IMG/VR virus record: IMGVR_UViG_3300034198_012209 | Span: 1 to 55,135 of that record | DNA length: 55,135 bases | Strand: one strand, 5' to 3' | From: a virus | Part shown: positions 22,396-31,002 of the stretch, in pieces | Position numbering within the stretch: the stretch's first letter is position 1 | How the letters are laid out: every line of letters starts with the position of its first letter | The notes under the pieces: model-generated | Databases searched by the model: none | Told to the model about the DNA's origin: nothing | What the model saw: only the letters and a program-made list of their open reading frames with translations | Made by a program: the position numbers and the translations under genes

Positions 22396-22418
22396 TGGAT
22401 ATGCTCCGTAAATGGTTG

Positions 22419-22910
22419 TTATTTACGCTTTGGACGGCTACGTTTGATAGGTCGCTGTGCCATGCCTTCCCGAATCAAGGCTTGTGCTTGTGCTTCCTGA
22501 TCTTGTTTAGCTCGTCTTTCGCGGGATCGAACTGCTTGTGCATTAGTACTATAGCTGCGAGGTTTCTTTTTTGCAACTACTTTTTTAGTAGTTTTAGAAG
22601 ATTTTTTTCTATTCGATTTTCCAAATAACGAACGGCTAGATCCGCCTTTCTTGATCTTGGCTCCGGTAGATGCCGGTTTACCTTTAGGTTTAGTTGCTTT
22701 AGGTTTGCCTGCGATTCGTTTCTGTTCTTCTACGGATACCCCTTGTTTTTTAGCATTTGCTTCAGCTAGTTCACGTGCTGATTTAGTTTCTTCAACTGCT
22801 TGTTCTGTTTTGTCTTTCTCTTTTACACCTCTACCTTTTTTCTTCTTATCTTTTACTTTCGGAATTCCAGGTGTGGTAAGCAGTATCTTAGCATTGAATT
22901 TTTTAGCCAT
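22419..22910 (-). CDS. 163-aa Lys/Arg-rich protein
   Basis: A disordered, strongly basic chain: KDKKKKGRGVKEKDK near the start, a Glu/Lys/Ala helix, then RKKSSKTTKKVVAKKKPRSY and PIKRSRPKRK at the end. It likely binds DNA or RNA. It lies 10 nt after the ParB-like gene. Function not recognised. Confidence 0.75.
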   Translation of the reverse strand: MAKKFNAKILLTTPGIPKVKDKKKKGRGVKEKDKTEQAVEETKSARELAEANAKKQGVSVEEQKRIAGKPKATKPKGKPASTGAKIKKGGSSRSLFGKSNRKKSSKTTKKVVAKKKPRSYSTNAQAVRSRERRAKQDQEAQAQALIREGMAQRPIKRSRPKRK

Positions 22911-22920
22911 TAACTAACTC

Positions 22921-24228
22921 CTATTTGTAACGTTTACGTTTTACAGTGATGATTTGAGGAAGAAAGATTAGTCTGGTTTTACGTTTCTTCAGGTCGCCTA
23001 GCATGTACTTCTGCTTTTCTTCTCCAGCATATAATACTAGGCATTCTGGCTTGCATACTTCAATTATTTTATTGATCCATTGGACTACACTTTCTGCTGA
23101 CCTAGCTTCCTGTGTTCGGCATTGTATAGCTAGCGTAGCATAGGTTGGTAGAGTTTCTAATGAATACTTGATAGACAGTTTGAAAGGTGCTGCGTCTAGG
23201 ATAGGTACATTTGGAATTACTTTCAATCCTGCTTCTTGCCATAGTCTAGTACACCATCTAGCTTTGTACAGATTCCAGATATTTTTTGCAAGAGGCCAAT
23301 GGGTATAGCAACTAAAGTCGGGACCTATAATTGTTGTAGGATTTACGTCTAGTGCCCAGTCAATGAAGTCATTAGGTTGATTATAAGTACATTCAAACTT
23401 ATGGTCTTCAGTATAGAAACCTATGCAGCCTGGATTGTACTCTCCTGAGAAAGATTGACTGTAACAATGGTATGCTTTATCTAATGGTTCTTCTGGGTAA
23501 GTACAAGTAGGTGCTAAGTCTGGAGTAGCTAAATTATCTTTAGATAGCTGTGGAATACCTAAATCAGTAAGCCCATCATAGAGTACGTTTGGATTGATGA
23601 ATGTTTGTACAGCTCCATCTTTCCAAGCTGATTCGTAATGGTCAGGTGGTTCAGGCTGTTCCGTACTTTCTTCTGGAGAAGAAGAAGAAGAATTATCTAC
23701 AGGTCTTAGTCGAGTCTTAGATTGTTTTAGAATTGGTTTTGTTCCAAAGTTCGTGTCTAAGAGATCCTTACGTAGTTGTTTTAGCTTGCGTTCATTTTCT
23801 GTTTTGACTTTAGTTATTGAACTGTCTACGCTTTTAGTAAGACTTTGAAGTGCTTCGTTATTTGTAATTGCTAGTAGTCCAACAGTGTCTAGAGTAGCTA
23901 GTACTTCGTTCTCTGCTTCTTCAGCTAAGTCAGTTACTAGAATAGGTATCTTTGGACTAGATGCTTTAATAGCTTCATCTACCCTCATATGCCCATCTAA
24001 TAGTTTATTGGTTTTTACGTTAAAGAGTGCTAGCCCAAGGAACCCATACTTTTCATGGAATGCTTTGTACGTAGATCGTTGACGCTGAGAATGGATACGC
24101 CAGTTCTTTGGGTTAGGTGGAAGAAACGTAGGATCTACTTCGCCTACGTAACAGTCAGTACCCTTCAAGTGTGTGAAAGACTTCAACCAAGGGTACTGAC
24201 TTTTATACTTATCGATTAGTGTTTGCAT
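22921..24228 (-). CDS. ParB-like domain fused to DUF4417-like domain
   Basis: Residues 25-110 match the ParB/sulfiredoxin N-terminal domain: FLPPNPKNWRIHSQRQRS, LLDGHMRVDEAI with the conserved GHxR, then a helical segment. After a Ser/Pro/Glu linker (residues 175-195, encoded by a pyrimidine-CCAG copy) the C-terminal half (IIGPDFSCYTHWPLAKNIWN, VIPNVPILDA) matches DUF4417 as I know it from phages. Such fusions are usually next to replication genes; ParB-type domains can bind CTP or act as nucleases. The exact activity is not deducible. Confidence 0.75.
   Translation of the reverse strand: MQTLIDKYKSQYPWLKSFTHLKGTDCYVGEVDPTFLPPNPKNWRIHSQRQRSTYKAFHEKYGFLGLALFNVKTNKLLDGHMRVDEAIKASSPKIPILVTDLAEEAENEVLATLDTVGLLAITNNEALQSLTKSVDSSITKVKTENERKLKQLRKDLLDTNFGTKPILKQSKTRLRPVDNSSSSSPEESTEQPEPPDHYESAWKDGAVQTFINPNVLYDGLTDLGIPQLSKDNLATPDLAPTCTYPEEPLDKAYHCYSQSFSGEYNPGCIGFYTEDHKFECTYNQPNDFIDWALDVNPTTIIGPDFSCYTHWPLAKNIWNLYKARWCTRLWQEAGLKVIPNVPILDAAPFKLSIKYSLETLPTYATLAIQCRTQEARSAESVVQWINKIIEVCKPECLVLYAGEEKQKYMLGDLKKRKTRLIFLPQIITVKRKRYK
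23671..23692 (-). repeat. Pyrimidine-CCAGRAA motif in the ParB-like gene
   Basis: Sense strand TTCTTCTTCTTCTTCTCCAG then AA; read as SSSSPEE in the linker between the two domains. Confidence 0.55.
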
Positions 24229-24242
24229 GTTGCAAGTTTTAG

Positions 24243-24638
24243 TTACGTAGTTACGGGTTTGATTTCTACTAGTACTTTTATAGTACCAGAAGAGTCTGTA
24301 ACTTTGTTGATTGAAAAGGTGTAATATTTGTCGGTATTGCTAAGTTTTGAAATTTCTTCGACTAGTTGTTCCAAAGATTGCTCTTTGGTTTGATAGGGTT
24401 CTTGAATGAGTTGATTGTTGTTTGATGCAATACTTAAAAGCTTTTCAATTTGACCATCAATACCTATTCTAGTTCCTTCACTTAGGAGTTTGCTTTCTTT
24501 TATTTGTAGATCGCTTACTGTTATCCCTAGTTGTGGGTCTTCTACTCGTTCCAGTTTTGTTATTAGTCTTAACACGTGCTGTTTCCAAACATAGTAAGAG
24601 TTCATCGGATAAGTTGTAAGTATAAACGTCTCGGCCAC
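24243..24638 (-). CDS. Possible 131-aa protein overlapping the primase end
   Basis: The frame overlaps the 3' end of the primase gene by 160 nt; an internal ATG at 24605 is an alternative and still overlaps. The unique part (residues 55-131) is helical, then beta-rich at the end. Either a long overlap or a later non-ATG start is true. No motif recognised. Confidence 0.6.
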   Translation of the reverse strand: MAETFILTTYPMNSYYVWKQHVLRLITKLERVEDPQLGITVSDLQIKESKLLSEGTRIGIDGQIEKLLSIASNNNQLIQEPYQTKEQSLEQLVEEISKLSNTDKYYTFSINKVTDSSGTIKVLVEIKPVTT

Positions 24639-26670
24639 GATTACCAGAGTCGTTTGATTCTTTATCTTGAACTAGGATTCCAAGCTGTTCAAGGTCTGTA
24701 ACAATTTGATGAATTCTAGTACTTGGAATCTTTAGACCGCTAATCAAAGATTTCCTAGTAGCTGATCCATGCTTACGAATGTAGTCAATTACTTCAAAGT
24801 TTAGTCCTGGACAGGAATCGAAACCTACCTTACGAACTATGTCGTAGGTAGCTTCGCTTACTACTTTTTCGCCTCTAACGTGAGCTAGAGATAGTATAAG
24901 GTTTTTAAATTGTAGTTGAAGACGGGTAGCTACTGCTGACCTAGGACGATAGATCATACCTTCGTTACGATCTTTTTCAACCTGTGTCTGTAGGCGTGCT
25001 GTAAGTTTAGCTAGTGCTTTAACTTTGTCTCGAATAGGCTGAGGGACTTCAGCAGTATTCTCTGGATCAAATGTTTCGAGTACATGTTTATAGTACCCTA
25101 GCATTGTGTGCTGTAACTTGGTTTTATTTTCTTTCTTGGTGGCTGCACCGTCCCATGCTAAGTCCATATGTTCATCTTCGTCGAATTCTGTCCCAAGGAA
25201 ATCGATACGTAAAAATCGTTCACCTTTGGAAGCGTCATTGTGTTTGTAGATAATTGGAGTTACACCGGCAATGATATTGAATTTGAAGTCGGTAGCTTCA
25301 AAGGTCTTACCATTACCCCACTGTACCTTAATGTATCCGTCATAGGCATCTCGTAACAGGTCCCATAGTTGTTGCTGTACTCCGTCAGGCATACCTAGTA
25401 GAACAGTCATATCTTTGACGAACATGGTTCGTTGATTCATCTTGTGTAAAGATGATGCGTCTGATCCATCTGGATTACGCCAACCAGATACTAATGATGT
25501 AGCTGTAAGTTTGGAAGTGTAATCGAAGTACTTGTTATGTCCTCCGAATGCTTCGATTACAGTAGACTTACCGCAAGAAGCTGGACCTACTACGAATAAC
25601 CATAAAGGTTCCCCAGGCATCTTAACTGATAAGCATACTGCTAACATTGCATCGATTGTTTGAAGAATGGACTTGCTTGTGTACAAGCTTTCTTTAATAT
25701 TCTTTTGGAATGTAGAGTGTGACGTAATCTTAGTTATCGAGTCTATATCAACACTAAATGATTTACGAACTTCATCTCCTTCTTCGACAACAGTATCTTC
25801 GCTACTATCTTCTTTGGTTGTAGCTGCCATATCAAAAAGTGCTGTAAGTACTTCTGATTTAGTTTTAGCTTTAGTCCAAATGTCTCTAACATCTTTCAAG
25901 TCAGCAGTCTTTGCCTTAGACAGTTTTAGTTTAGCTAGTGCTGGAGATTCCCAATTAGCTATACTATACCTAAGTCCAGTAGATCGTTTACGGAGTACTT
26001 CTATACCTTGTTCTCCACCTTGGTCTTTGTCGAAGAAGAAAGTCAAGGACTTACCTTTGAATCGAGTATTCCAGTCTTGTTTCCAAGAGGTAGCTCCTGG
26101 TAATCCCAAAATAGTAGGTGCATCTTTCCGTAAAGCTCTGAAAGCTGCGTAGAATGCAAGAGCGTCCCATTCTCCTTCAGTGACAATAACTTCTTCTTCG
26201 AAACGTTTTGTATTGAATACGTTGAATAACTGCAAGTCCATTCCTGGTGACTTAAATATTCGAAACCTATTTTTTGGGTTAAAGCTTCCAGGATCGAATG
26301 CTCCAAGATTGACGAGTCCAGTTCCGCCATAATATGGAACATACCAACGTCCAGTGGTTGGATTACGATACCAATTTGCAAGCTCGAAAATATCACTGGG
26401 TATACCTCTTTCAGTCTCAAGAAATTTATAATCTTCTGAAGTAGTGACAGTTTTGAGATTTTGGTGAAAGAAACTAATAAACGAATAATAGTTTCCTGTT
26501 CTTCCACACTTTTTACAGTTGAAGAGTCCTGATTGCTTGTTAAAGTAAAAGTGACTTGGCTTTTGGCAATCCATGAAGGGACAGGTAGCGACATAGTTAT
26601 CTTTGACTTCTTTGGTTGGAGTGATTGCGAAGAATTTGTAGAAAGCAATTGGATCTTGAGTACTTAGCAT
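24478..26670 (-). CDS. Primase-helicase (zinc finger, TOPRIM, D5-like AAA+)
   Basis: The N-terminal zinc finger has CPFMDC, HFYF and CKKCG (about residues 30-55). A TOPRIM-like segment EEVIVTEGEWDALAFY comes near residue 160, with FFFDKDQGG later. A AAA+ helicase follows: Walker A VVGPASCGKST near residue 365 and a RIDFLG arginine-containing strand. The C-terminus is a winged helix (SATRKSLISGLKIPSTRIHQ). At 730 aa this fits the D5/gp4-type phage replication primase-helicase, which opens the fork and lays down primers for the polymerase encoded next door. Confidence 0.9.
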   Translation of the reverse strand: MLSTQDPIAFYKFFAITPTKEVKDNYVATCPFMDCQKPSHFYFNKQSGLFNCKKCGRTGNYYSFISFFHQNLKTVTTSEDYKFLETERGIPSDIFELANWYRNPTTGRWYVPYYGGTGLVNLGAFDPGSFNPKNRFRIFKSPGMDLQLFNVFNTKRFEEEVIVTEGEWDALAFYAAFRALRKDAPTILGLPGATSWKQDWNTRFKGKSLTFFFDKDQGGEQGIEVLRKRSTGLRYSIANWESPALAKLKLSKAKTADLKDVRDIWTKAKTKSEVLTALFDMAATTKEDSSEDTVVEEGDEVRKSFSVDIDSITKITSHSTFQKNIKESLYTSKSILQTIDAMLAVCLSVKMPGEPLWLFVVGPASCGKSTVIEAFGGHNKYFDYTSKLTATSLVSGWRNPDGSDASSLHKMNQRTMFVKDMTVLLGMPDGVQQQLWDLLRDAYDGYIKVQWGNGKTFEATDFKFNIIAGVTPIIYKHNDASKGERFLRIDFLGTEFDEDEHMDLAWDGAATKKENKTKLQHTMLGYYKHVLETFDPENTAEVPQPIRDKVKALAKLTARLQTQVEKDRNEGMIYRPRSAVATRLQLQFKNLILSLAHVRGEKVVSEATYDIVRKVGFDSCPGLNFEVIDYIRKHGSATRKSLISGLKIPSTRIHQIVTDLEQLGILVQDKESNDSGNRGRDVYTYNLSDELLLCLETARVKTNNKTGTSRRPTTRDNSKRSTNKRKQTPK

Positions 26671-26975
26671 TTGTTTGTTGTGATGATTATGAGTTCTTTA
26701 GGGACCATGCGTAATGCTTCAGCTACTAATGCTTCAGCTACATCGTAAATGTTTGAAGAATCTTTAAATTCAATTAAAGAATCGAATGTAATTGGAATGT
26801 CGTGTATAAATTTTTTGTGCCCTTTTTTTCGTATCGTCCATCTAATGTTTAGTTTAGTACGTTCTACAAAAATAGACGTATGCCCAAAGTTTAAATCTCG
26901 ATGAAATACTCGTAGTATGATACTGAAATTAGTAAATACTAATCTGTAGTAATCTAGCGAATGCTCTTTTGTCAT
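26664..26975 (-). CDS. Unknown 103-aa protein between polA and primase
   Basis: The ATG at 26975 overlaps the polA stop as ATGA; an in-frame ATG at 26990 adds five residues. It is an alpha/beta protein with no motif, overlapping the primase start by 7 nt. Translational coupling suggests a replication accessory role. Confidence 0.75.
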   Translation of the reverse strand: MTKEHSLDYYRLVFTNFSIILRVFHRDLNFGHTSIFVERTKLNIRWTIRKKGHKKFIHDIPITFDSLIEFKDSSNIYDVAEALVAEALRMVPKELIIITTNKC

Positions 26976-28960
26976 GCTGAAGTTGTCCATTCATTTAGTT
27001 TCTTTGCTTCTGCCCAATTGTCTTCAATGATTTCAGGTTTACAAATACAAGGTACGCCAAACTCTTTACCTGCATTCTCCATTATGGACGATAATGCATT
27101 TAAAGTTGTAACAATCTTTTTCCGCCCTAAACTTTTCTGGAGAGAGAAAAGTAATTCATCATGTACTTGAAGTATTAACTTACATTTACTTAGGGTGGTG
27201 TCTTCTACATAACGAGTTGTTTTTCCTACTTTTTCAAGTAAGAAATTGTTGAGTATGTAACTATCGCAGTTAGTTAGTGCATGTTTAACTATGTCACCTT
27301 CAGTTCCTTGCACTATGTAGTTTACTCCTGCGTAGGCTTTGTTACGTGGGACACGCAATCGGTAGCCTGAAGCCGTTTCGACGTATCCGTTACGTTTAAC
27401 AAAGGACACGGTTCTATTGATCGATTCCGTAACACAAGGAAATAGTGCTTGTACTCTTCGAAAGATTCCCGGCATTCCGCATGTCGCGTCGATCTTTCGT
27501 TCTCCTGCCCCGAAGATGTATCCGAAGTTGACATTTTTTGCAATTCTCCGTTGTAGCTTAGTTGGTTCATTAGTTTCAAAGATTTGCATAGCCATGTAGT
27601 TATGAAAATCAAAACCATCTTCAAATGCCTTAATTAGTTTAGGGTCTTTTGACCAATAAGCAAATATTCTAAGCTGTAACTGATCGTAGTCAATAGATGC
27701 CCATAGTTGGTTTCGTAAAGGTCCGAAAGCTTTACGAATTGAGTAAACGACTATAGGATTACCGTTCTCGTCAAATGCTTCTTTACCTTTACTAATGTTT
27801 TGTCCGTTAGGGTCAGACATAGCCATACGAGTAGTTGATGTACCGCATTGTTTGGTGGACGGATATAGCTTCCAATCTAAGTGGAAGCGTTTGTAAGAGT
27901 TTAGATAAGATACTGCTGAATTGACTGCACGATAGTCTAGTAAAGCATCTAAGAATTTTATAGCTATCTTAGAATTCTTTTGAAGTTTCAATGCTGGCAA
28001 GACTTGCTTATCAGTTGATGCATTACCGTTTTTTGTTAATTTTTCTGGTTTGAAGTTAAAGTAGTCATACAAAGTTGACTTGAGTTGAGGACCACTGTTA
28101 GGGTTAAAGTCTTCATTGTTTAGTATTTGATGCATACTATCTAAAGCGTTTTGTCTATCTTTAGATGCGTTAATTATTAACTTGTTGAAATTAGTTCTAT
28201 GTACGGTTAGACCATTCCTAGCCATTCTGTAAATAGGCATCAGAAGATTTTGTTGAATTGCAAATGGACGCTCTAAATGGTTACTGTCTTCAAAAGTTAC
28301 TTGTTGACGTATGAAGAGTGCTGCTGTACGTATCGCATCTTTTATTGCATAAGTACGACATACAGTATTGTAGAAGTGATCTTTAGGAAACGAGTAATGC
28401 TCTCCGTATGCTTTTGGCAACCAAAAGTCGCATTTATGAAATTTATCTTTTTGTCCAGCTAAATGAGGGTGTCCTTCTGTTGCTAATTGCCAACCCATAT
28501 CTTTTAGTTCAGATTTTCTACGAAGTGACTTTACACAGTCATCTAATTCTTTTTCATCGTCATCAAGCATGTCACAATTAAGTAATGCTTGGTCTTTGAG
28601 TCCTAATGGTTGGCTTGAGTCAATTACGTGTGCTCTAATAAGAGTATCGTAGTATCTAAAGTTGCCTTGCGTGTAGAATTGTGGTAACGCTTCTAACTTT
28701 CTGGAAGGTAGAAGAGATAACATGAATAAGTCAAAATTCATGTTATGGTATACGTGGGTATTGAATGAGTAGAGTAGGTCGCAGAAGCTAGTTAGTGTTC
28801 TGCTAGACCACTTTGGATTGCGTGTTAGTGGATCTACTGGTGCTTCGAAGTAGTTGGTAGTACCGTCTTGATCGCATGTAGAAATTGCAAATACTCTACA
28901 ACCATGATTACCAAAAAGTCCAGTTGCTTCAGTGTCAATTGCTAGAAATTCGTTTATCAT
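26972..28960 (-). CDS. Family A DNA polymerase with 3'-5' exonuclease
   Basis: The exonuclease domain starts FLAIDTEATGL (Asp9, Glu11) with a later NFDLFMLSL. Polymerase motif A is WASIDYDQLQLRIFAYWS; the position of the usual Glu (Glu710 of E. coli Pol I, the sugar gate) is Gln. Motif B RRIAKNVNFGYIFGAG has Phe at the position of Phe762, and the Tyr766 position is also Phe. Motif C is QVHDELLFS. At 662 aa there is no 5'-3' exonuclease domain, typical of phage enzymes. It replicates phage DNA. A pyrimidine-CCAG copy follows motif C and another lies in the exonuclease part. Confidence 0.95.
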   Translation of the reverse strand: MINEFLAIDTEATGLFGNHGCRVFAISTCDQDGTTNYFEAPVDPLTRNPKWSSRTLTSFCDLLYSFNTHVYHNMNFDLFMLSLLPSRKLEALPQFYTQGNFRYYDTLIRAHVIDSSQPLGLKDQALLNCDMLDDDEKELDDCVKSLRRKSELKDMGWQLATEGHPHLAGQKDKFHKCDFWLPKAYGEHYSFPKDHFYNTVCRTYAIKDAIRTAALFIRQQVTFEDSNHLERPFAIQQNLLMPIYRMARNGLTVHRTNFNKLIINASKDRQNALDSMHQILNNEDFNPNSGPQLKSTLYDYFNFKPEKLTKNGNASTDKQVLPALKLQKNSKIAIKFLDALLDYRAVNSAVSYLNSYKRFHLDWKLYPSTKQCGTSTTRMAMSDPNGQNISKGKEAFDENGNPIVVYSIRKAFGPLRNQLWASIDYDQLQLRIFAYWSKDPKLIKAFEDGFDFHNYMAMQIFETNEPTKLQRRIAKNVNFGYIFGAGERKIDATCGMPGIFRRVQALFPCVTESINRTVSFVKRNGYVETASGYRLRVPRNKAYAGVNYIVQGTEGDIVKHALTNCDSYILNNFLLEKVGKTTRYVEDTTLSKCKLILQVHDELLFSLQKSLGRKKIVTTLNALSSIMENAGKEFGVPCICKPEIIEDNWAEAKKLNEWTTSA
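27133..27151 (-). repeat. Pyrimidine-CCAGRAA motif in polA, after motif C
   Basis: Sense strand CTTTTCTCTCTCCAGAAAA; read as FSLQKS, with extra residues compared with E. coli Pol I after HDEL. Confidence 0.55.
28698..28717 (-). repeat. Pyrimidine-CCAGRAA motif in polA exonuclease part
   Basis: Sense strand TCTCTTCTACCTTCCAGAAA; read as LPSRK, in the third reading frame. Confidence 0.55.
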
Positions 28961-29000
28961 TGTTGTACCCAGTTATGGGATAGTTACTCAGTCAGTAGAT

Positions 29001-29042
29001 AAAAAAACCAACCGCACCAGGGAGTAATTCTGATGCGGTTGG
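29001..29042 (-). terminator. Intrinsic terminator between SSB-like gene and polA
   Basis: On the minus strand CCAACCGCA and TGCGGTTGG form a perfect 9-bp stem with a 17-nt loop, followed by TTTTTTT. It should cut transcription leaving the SSB-like gene before polA. Confidence 0.88.
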
Positions 29043-29052
29043 ATAAGTCATT

Positions 29053-29105
29053 CCTATTCGGACTTTCTTGTTAAACACTGGGTCCGAATAGGAGTGTTTG
29101 ACAAG
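29053..29105 (-). promoter_or_regulatory. Interlocked inverted repeats, possible attenuator
   Basis: CCTATTCGGAC (29053-29063) pairs with GTCCGAATAGG (29082-29092); CTTGTTAAACACT (29067-29079) pairs with AGTGTTTGACAAG (29093-29105) except one position. The two stems interlock with no spacer between the right arms, so they should be mutually exclusive. They precede the terminator at 29001-29042 in the transcript. Confidence 0.55.
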
Positions 29106-29169
29106 AAGCTGGAACGGTATCAGACTTTTACAGTACGTCAACTAGTTGGTACCTAGATAGGGTAGTATA

Positions 29170-29991
29170 CTAAGCTTCAAGTACTTCGTCAACCTTGACT
29201 GTGAAAGATTCTCCCTTAGCGTTCTTAGCTTTGAAAGTGCCTTTCTTAGAGTCGTAAGATAGTAGAGTAACTGTTGCTGCTTTTGGCATCTTAGCTGTCT
29301 TAACTTTGGCTTTATTACCAACCCAGTCAGCAGGATTTTCTAAAAGATCGTTTTCCTCTTCCTCTTCTTCGTCTTCGCTTTCTTCAGCAGCTTCGTCTTC
29401 CGATTCCTCTTCTTCTTCGTCGGAGTCTGAATCGTCTTCTTCATCTTCAGATTCAGAGTCTTCTTCGTCGATTACTCGGTTGACTTGGGTATCGATACCG
29501 CTTTCACCGTACCGAGAAATTGTAATAGATACGCTTGGGCGATCTTCTTTGATCTGATCCAAGATACTCTTCAGAGCATCAGAACCAAGATCGTCAGTCT
29601 CGTATCCCATACGCTGAAGCGTGAATGCTAAGTCTTTGTAGGCTTGTTCCTCAGTACGCTTTCCTTGTTCTACCAAAGAGATGTACTTGCCTGGAGTCTG
29701 ACCAGCACCTACAGAGCCAGTGCATACGAAGTTGAAACTAACGTAAGGATTTCCGTTCTTGTCAACACCGCAACGAGCTGCTGTACACTTAGCAGTTGTT
29801 GTAGTTTTACCTCCAATCCTTAGCTTGAAGGCTTCGATAATTTCTTCAGTTGTAGTGTAAGAGTTAGGAGCCTTTTCAGCACCAGCTTTCTTTAGGATTG
29901 ATCCTTTGGCTTTGAGTGCTTTGAAGAATTGATCCGATGTATCGTTGCCTTGTGCCGGTTTGCCAGTGGAAGGTTTCTTAGCTGTAGCCAT
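29170..29991 (-). CDS. Acidic SSB-like replication protein
   Basis: The start at 29991 (MATAKKPSTG) is chosen because the 19-bp element lies at 30008-30026 with AAAGG before the ATG; a frame upstream to 30012 crosses the element. The first 160 residues (KLRIGGKTTTTAKCTAARC and following) resemble phage single-strand DNA-binding or DUF669-like proteins. Residues 175-225 are almost all Glu, Asp and Ser, then a KOW-like beta domain ends the chain. An acidic tail is typical of SSB proteins that recruit replication partners. Strong terminator downstream suggests high expression. Confidence 0.7.
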   Translation of the reverse strand: MATAKKPSTGKPAQGNDTSDQFFKALKAKGSILKKAGAEKAPNSYTTTEEIIEAFKLRIGGKTTTTAKCTAARCGVDKNGNPYVSFNFVCTGSVGAGQTPGKYISLVEQGKRTEEQAYKDLAFTLQRMGYETDDLGSDALKSILDQIKEDRPSVSITISRYGESGIDTQVNRVIDEEDSESEDEEDDSDSDEEEEESEDEAAEESEDEEEEEENDLLENPADWVGNKAKVKTAKMPKAATVTLLSYDSKKGTFKAKNAKGESFTVKVDEVLEA

Positions 29992-30007
29992 AGTAGTAGT
30001 ACCTTTA

Positions 30008-30026
30008 TGCAATGCAGAATTTATTA
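30008..30026 (-). promoter_or_regulatory. 19-bp dispersed element before the SSB-like gene
   Basis: The minus strand reads TAATAAATTCTGCATTGCA, then TAAAGG and 11 nt later ATG. This is the clearest copy: the element, ribosome site and start codon are packed into about 40 nt, as expected if transcription starts near the CATTGCA end. Confidence 0.7.
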
Positions 30027-30048
30027 AACGAAACGGACTGTGATTTAA

Positions 30049-30909
30049 CTATTCTTCAGAATCAAGAACAATTCCTGTCTTGATTTTGTTATCCCAAGCT
30101 AGCTCAATTGTTTGATAGCCTTTAGTTGGGTCTTGTGGTAAAAAGAATGCATTGAGTTGTTTATTTTTGATGTTGCAGAATCGATTAGCAATTCCGCATT
30201 TAGTCCAAATGGTGTCCCATCTACAATGAATGGCACGCTTCTTGTCATGGTATCCAAGGAAGAATGCAAAGTCCATTGCTTTTTTTAACCATTCAAAAAC
30301 TGCTGAAGGGCATGATGGACTGTACATCGATTCTGTTGTACCCGTATTTAATTCACCTTCTCTCTCTTTTGTGTGTGACGTAAAAATTACTCCTAGTCGA
30401 GAATCGAATTTAAGTCCATTCAATACTCGTTCAAACTCTTTATTGATTTGCCCACGCGAAGCACCGTAATCGTTTTTCGGTACGTTTTCCATTTGGTTAT
30501 CTAAGCACCAATTGTTTTCGCAAGCTTTGTAACATTCTGCGATGTTGTCTATTCCTATAACTTTGATTGTTTTGTCTTCTTCTGCTTGCTCTAGAAGATT
30601 GACAAACTTACTCCAAGGGTTTTCAGATCCACGTTCCATTTCTGGAATAGTTGAAATCTTAAAATCAATTTGTCTTGCACGAATGTTGCGTCGTGCCGGT
30701 TCAAACTGAAAAATTACTGATCCAGGTATAGAGGCGATAAGTGATGATTTACCTACGCCTGCTGTACCGTGAATAAGTGTATAGTAATCGAAGAAATCGT
30801 CCGATGGTTTGTTGAACTCTTCTGGACCTGGGATTCTCCATTCTTTTACAGATGACTTTGTAACAACTTTACTTGCGGTCGGATTGACTCGCCTTACTTT
30901 TGCAACCAT
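30049..30909 (-). CDS. Sak4-like / RecA-fold recombination ATPase
   Basis: Walker A HGTAGVGKSSLIAS (residues 47-60) in a phage AAA/RecA-type core is followed by Walker B KVIGIDNIAE near residue 115 and a sensor VIFTSHTKE near residue 175. The 286-aa size and its place between SSB-like and nuclease genes match Sak4-type single-strand annealing/recombination ATPases. It probably supports recombination-dependent replication. Start: ATG after GAAGGAG. Confidence 0.85.
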   Translation of the reverse strand: MVAKVRRVNPTASKVVTKSSVKEWRIPGPEEFNKPSDDFFDYYTLIHGTAGVGKSSLIASIPGSVIFQFEPARRNIRARQIDFKISTIPEMERGSENPWSKFVNLLEQAEEDKTIKVIGIDNIAECYKACENNWCLDNQMENVPKNDYGASRGQINKEFERVLNGLKFDSRLGVIFTSHTKEREGELNTGTTESMYSPSCPSAVFEWLKKAMDFAFFLGYHDKKRAIHCRWDTIWTKCGIANRFCNIKNKQLNAFFLPQDPTKGYQTIELAWDNKIKTGIVLDSEE

Positions 30910-31002
30910 GACTTTTACTCCTTCGTTCGTTGTTTCGGTCAGGGAGTAGAAGTCTATGTCAGCGATAGTTGAATGTCAACGGGTTAGATAAAATTTTTTC
31001 AA

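Noticed and set aside
23667-23700. Simple GAA-repeat slippage as full explanation of the CCAG motif
   Set aside because: This copy is repetitive, but most others are not simple repeats and keep the TCCAGRAA end.
29306-29557. Serine-rich open frame on the plus strand
   Set aside because: It is the shadow of the Glu/Asp-rich tract of the SSB-like gene.
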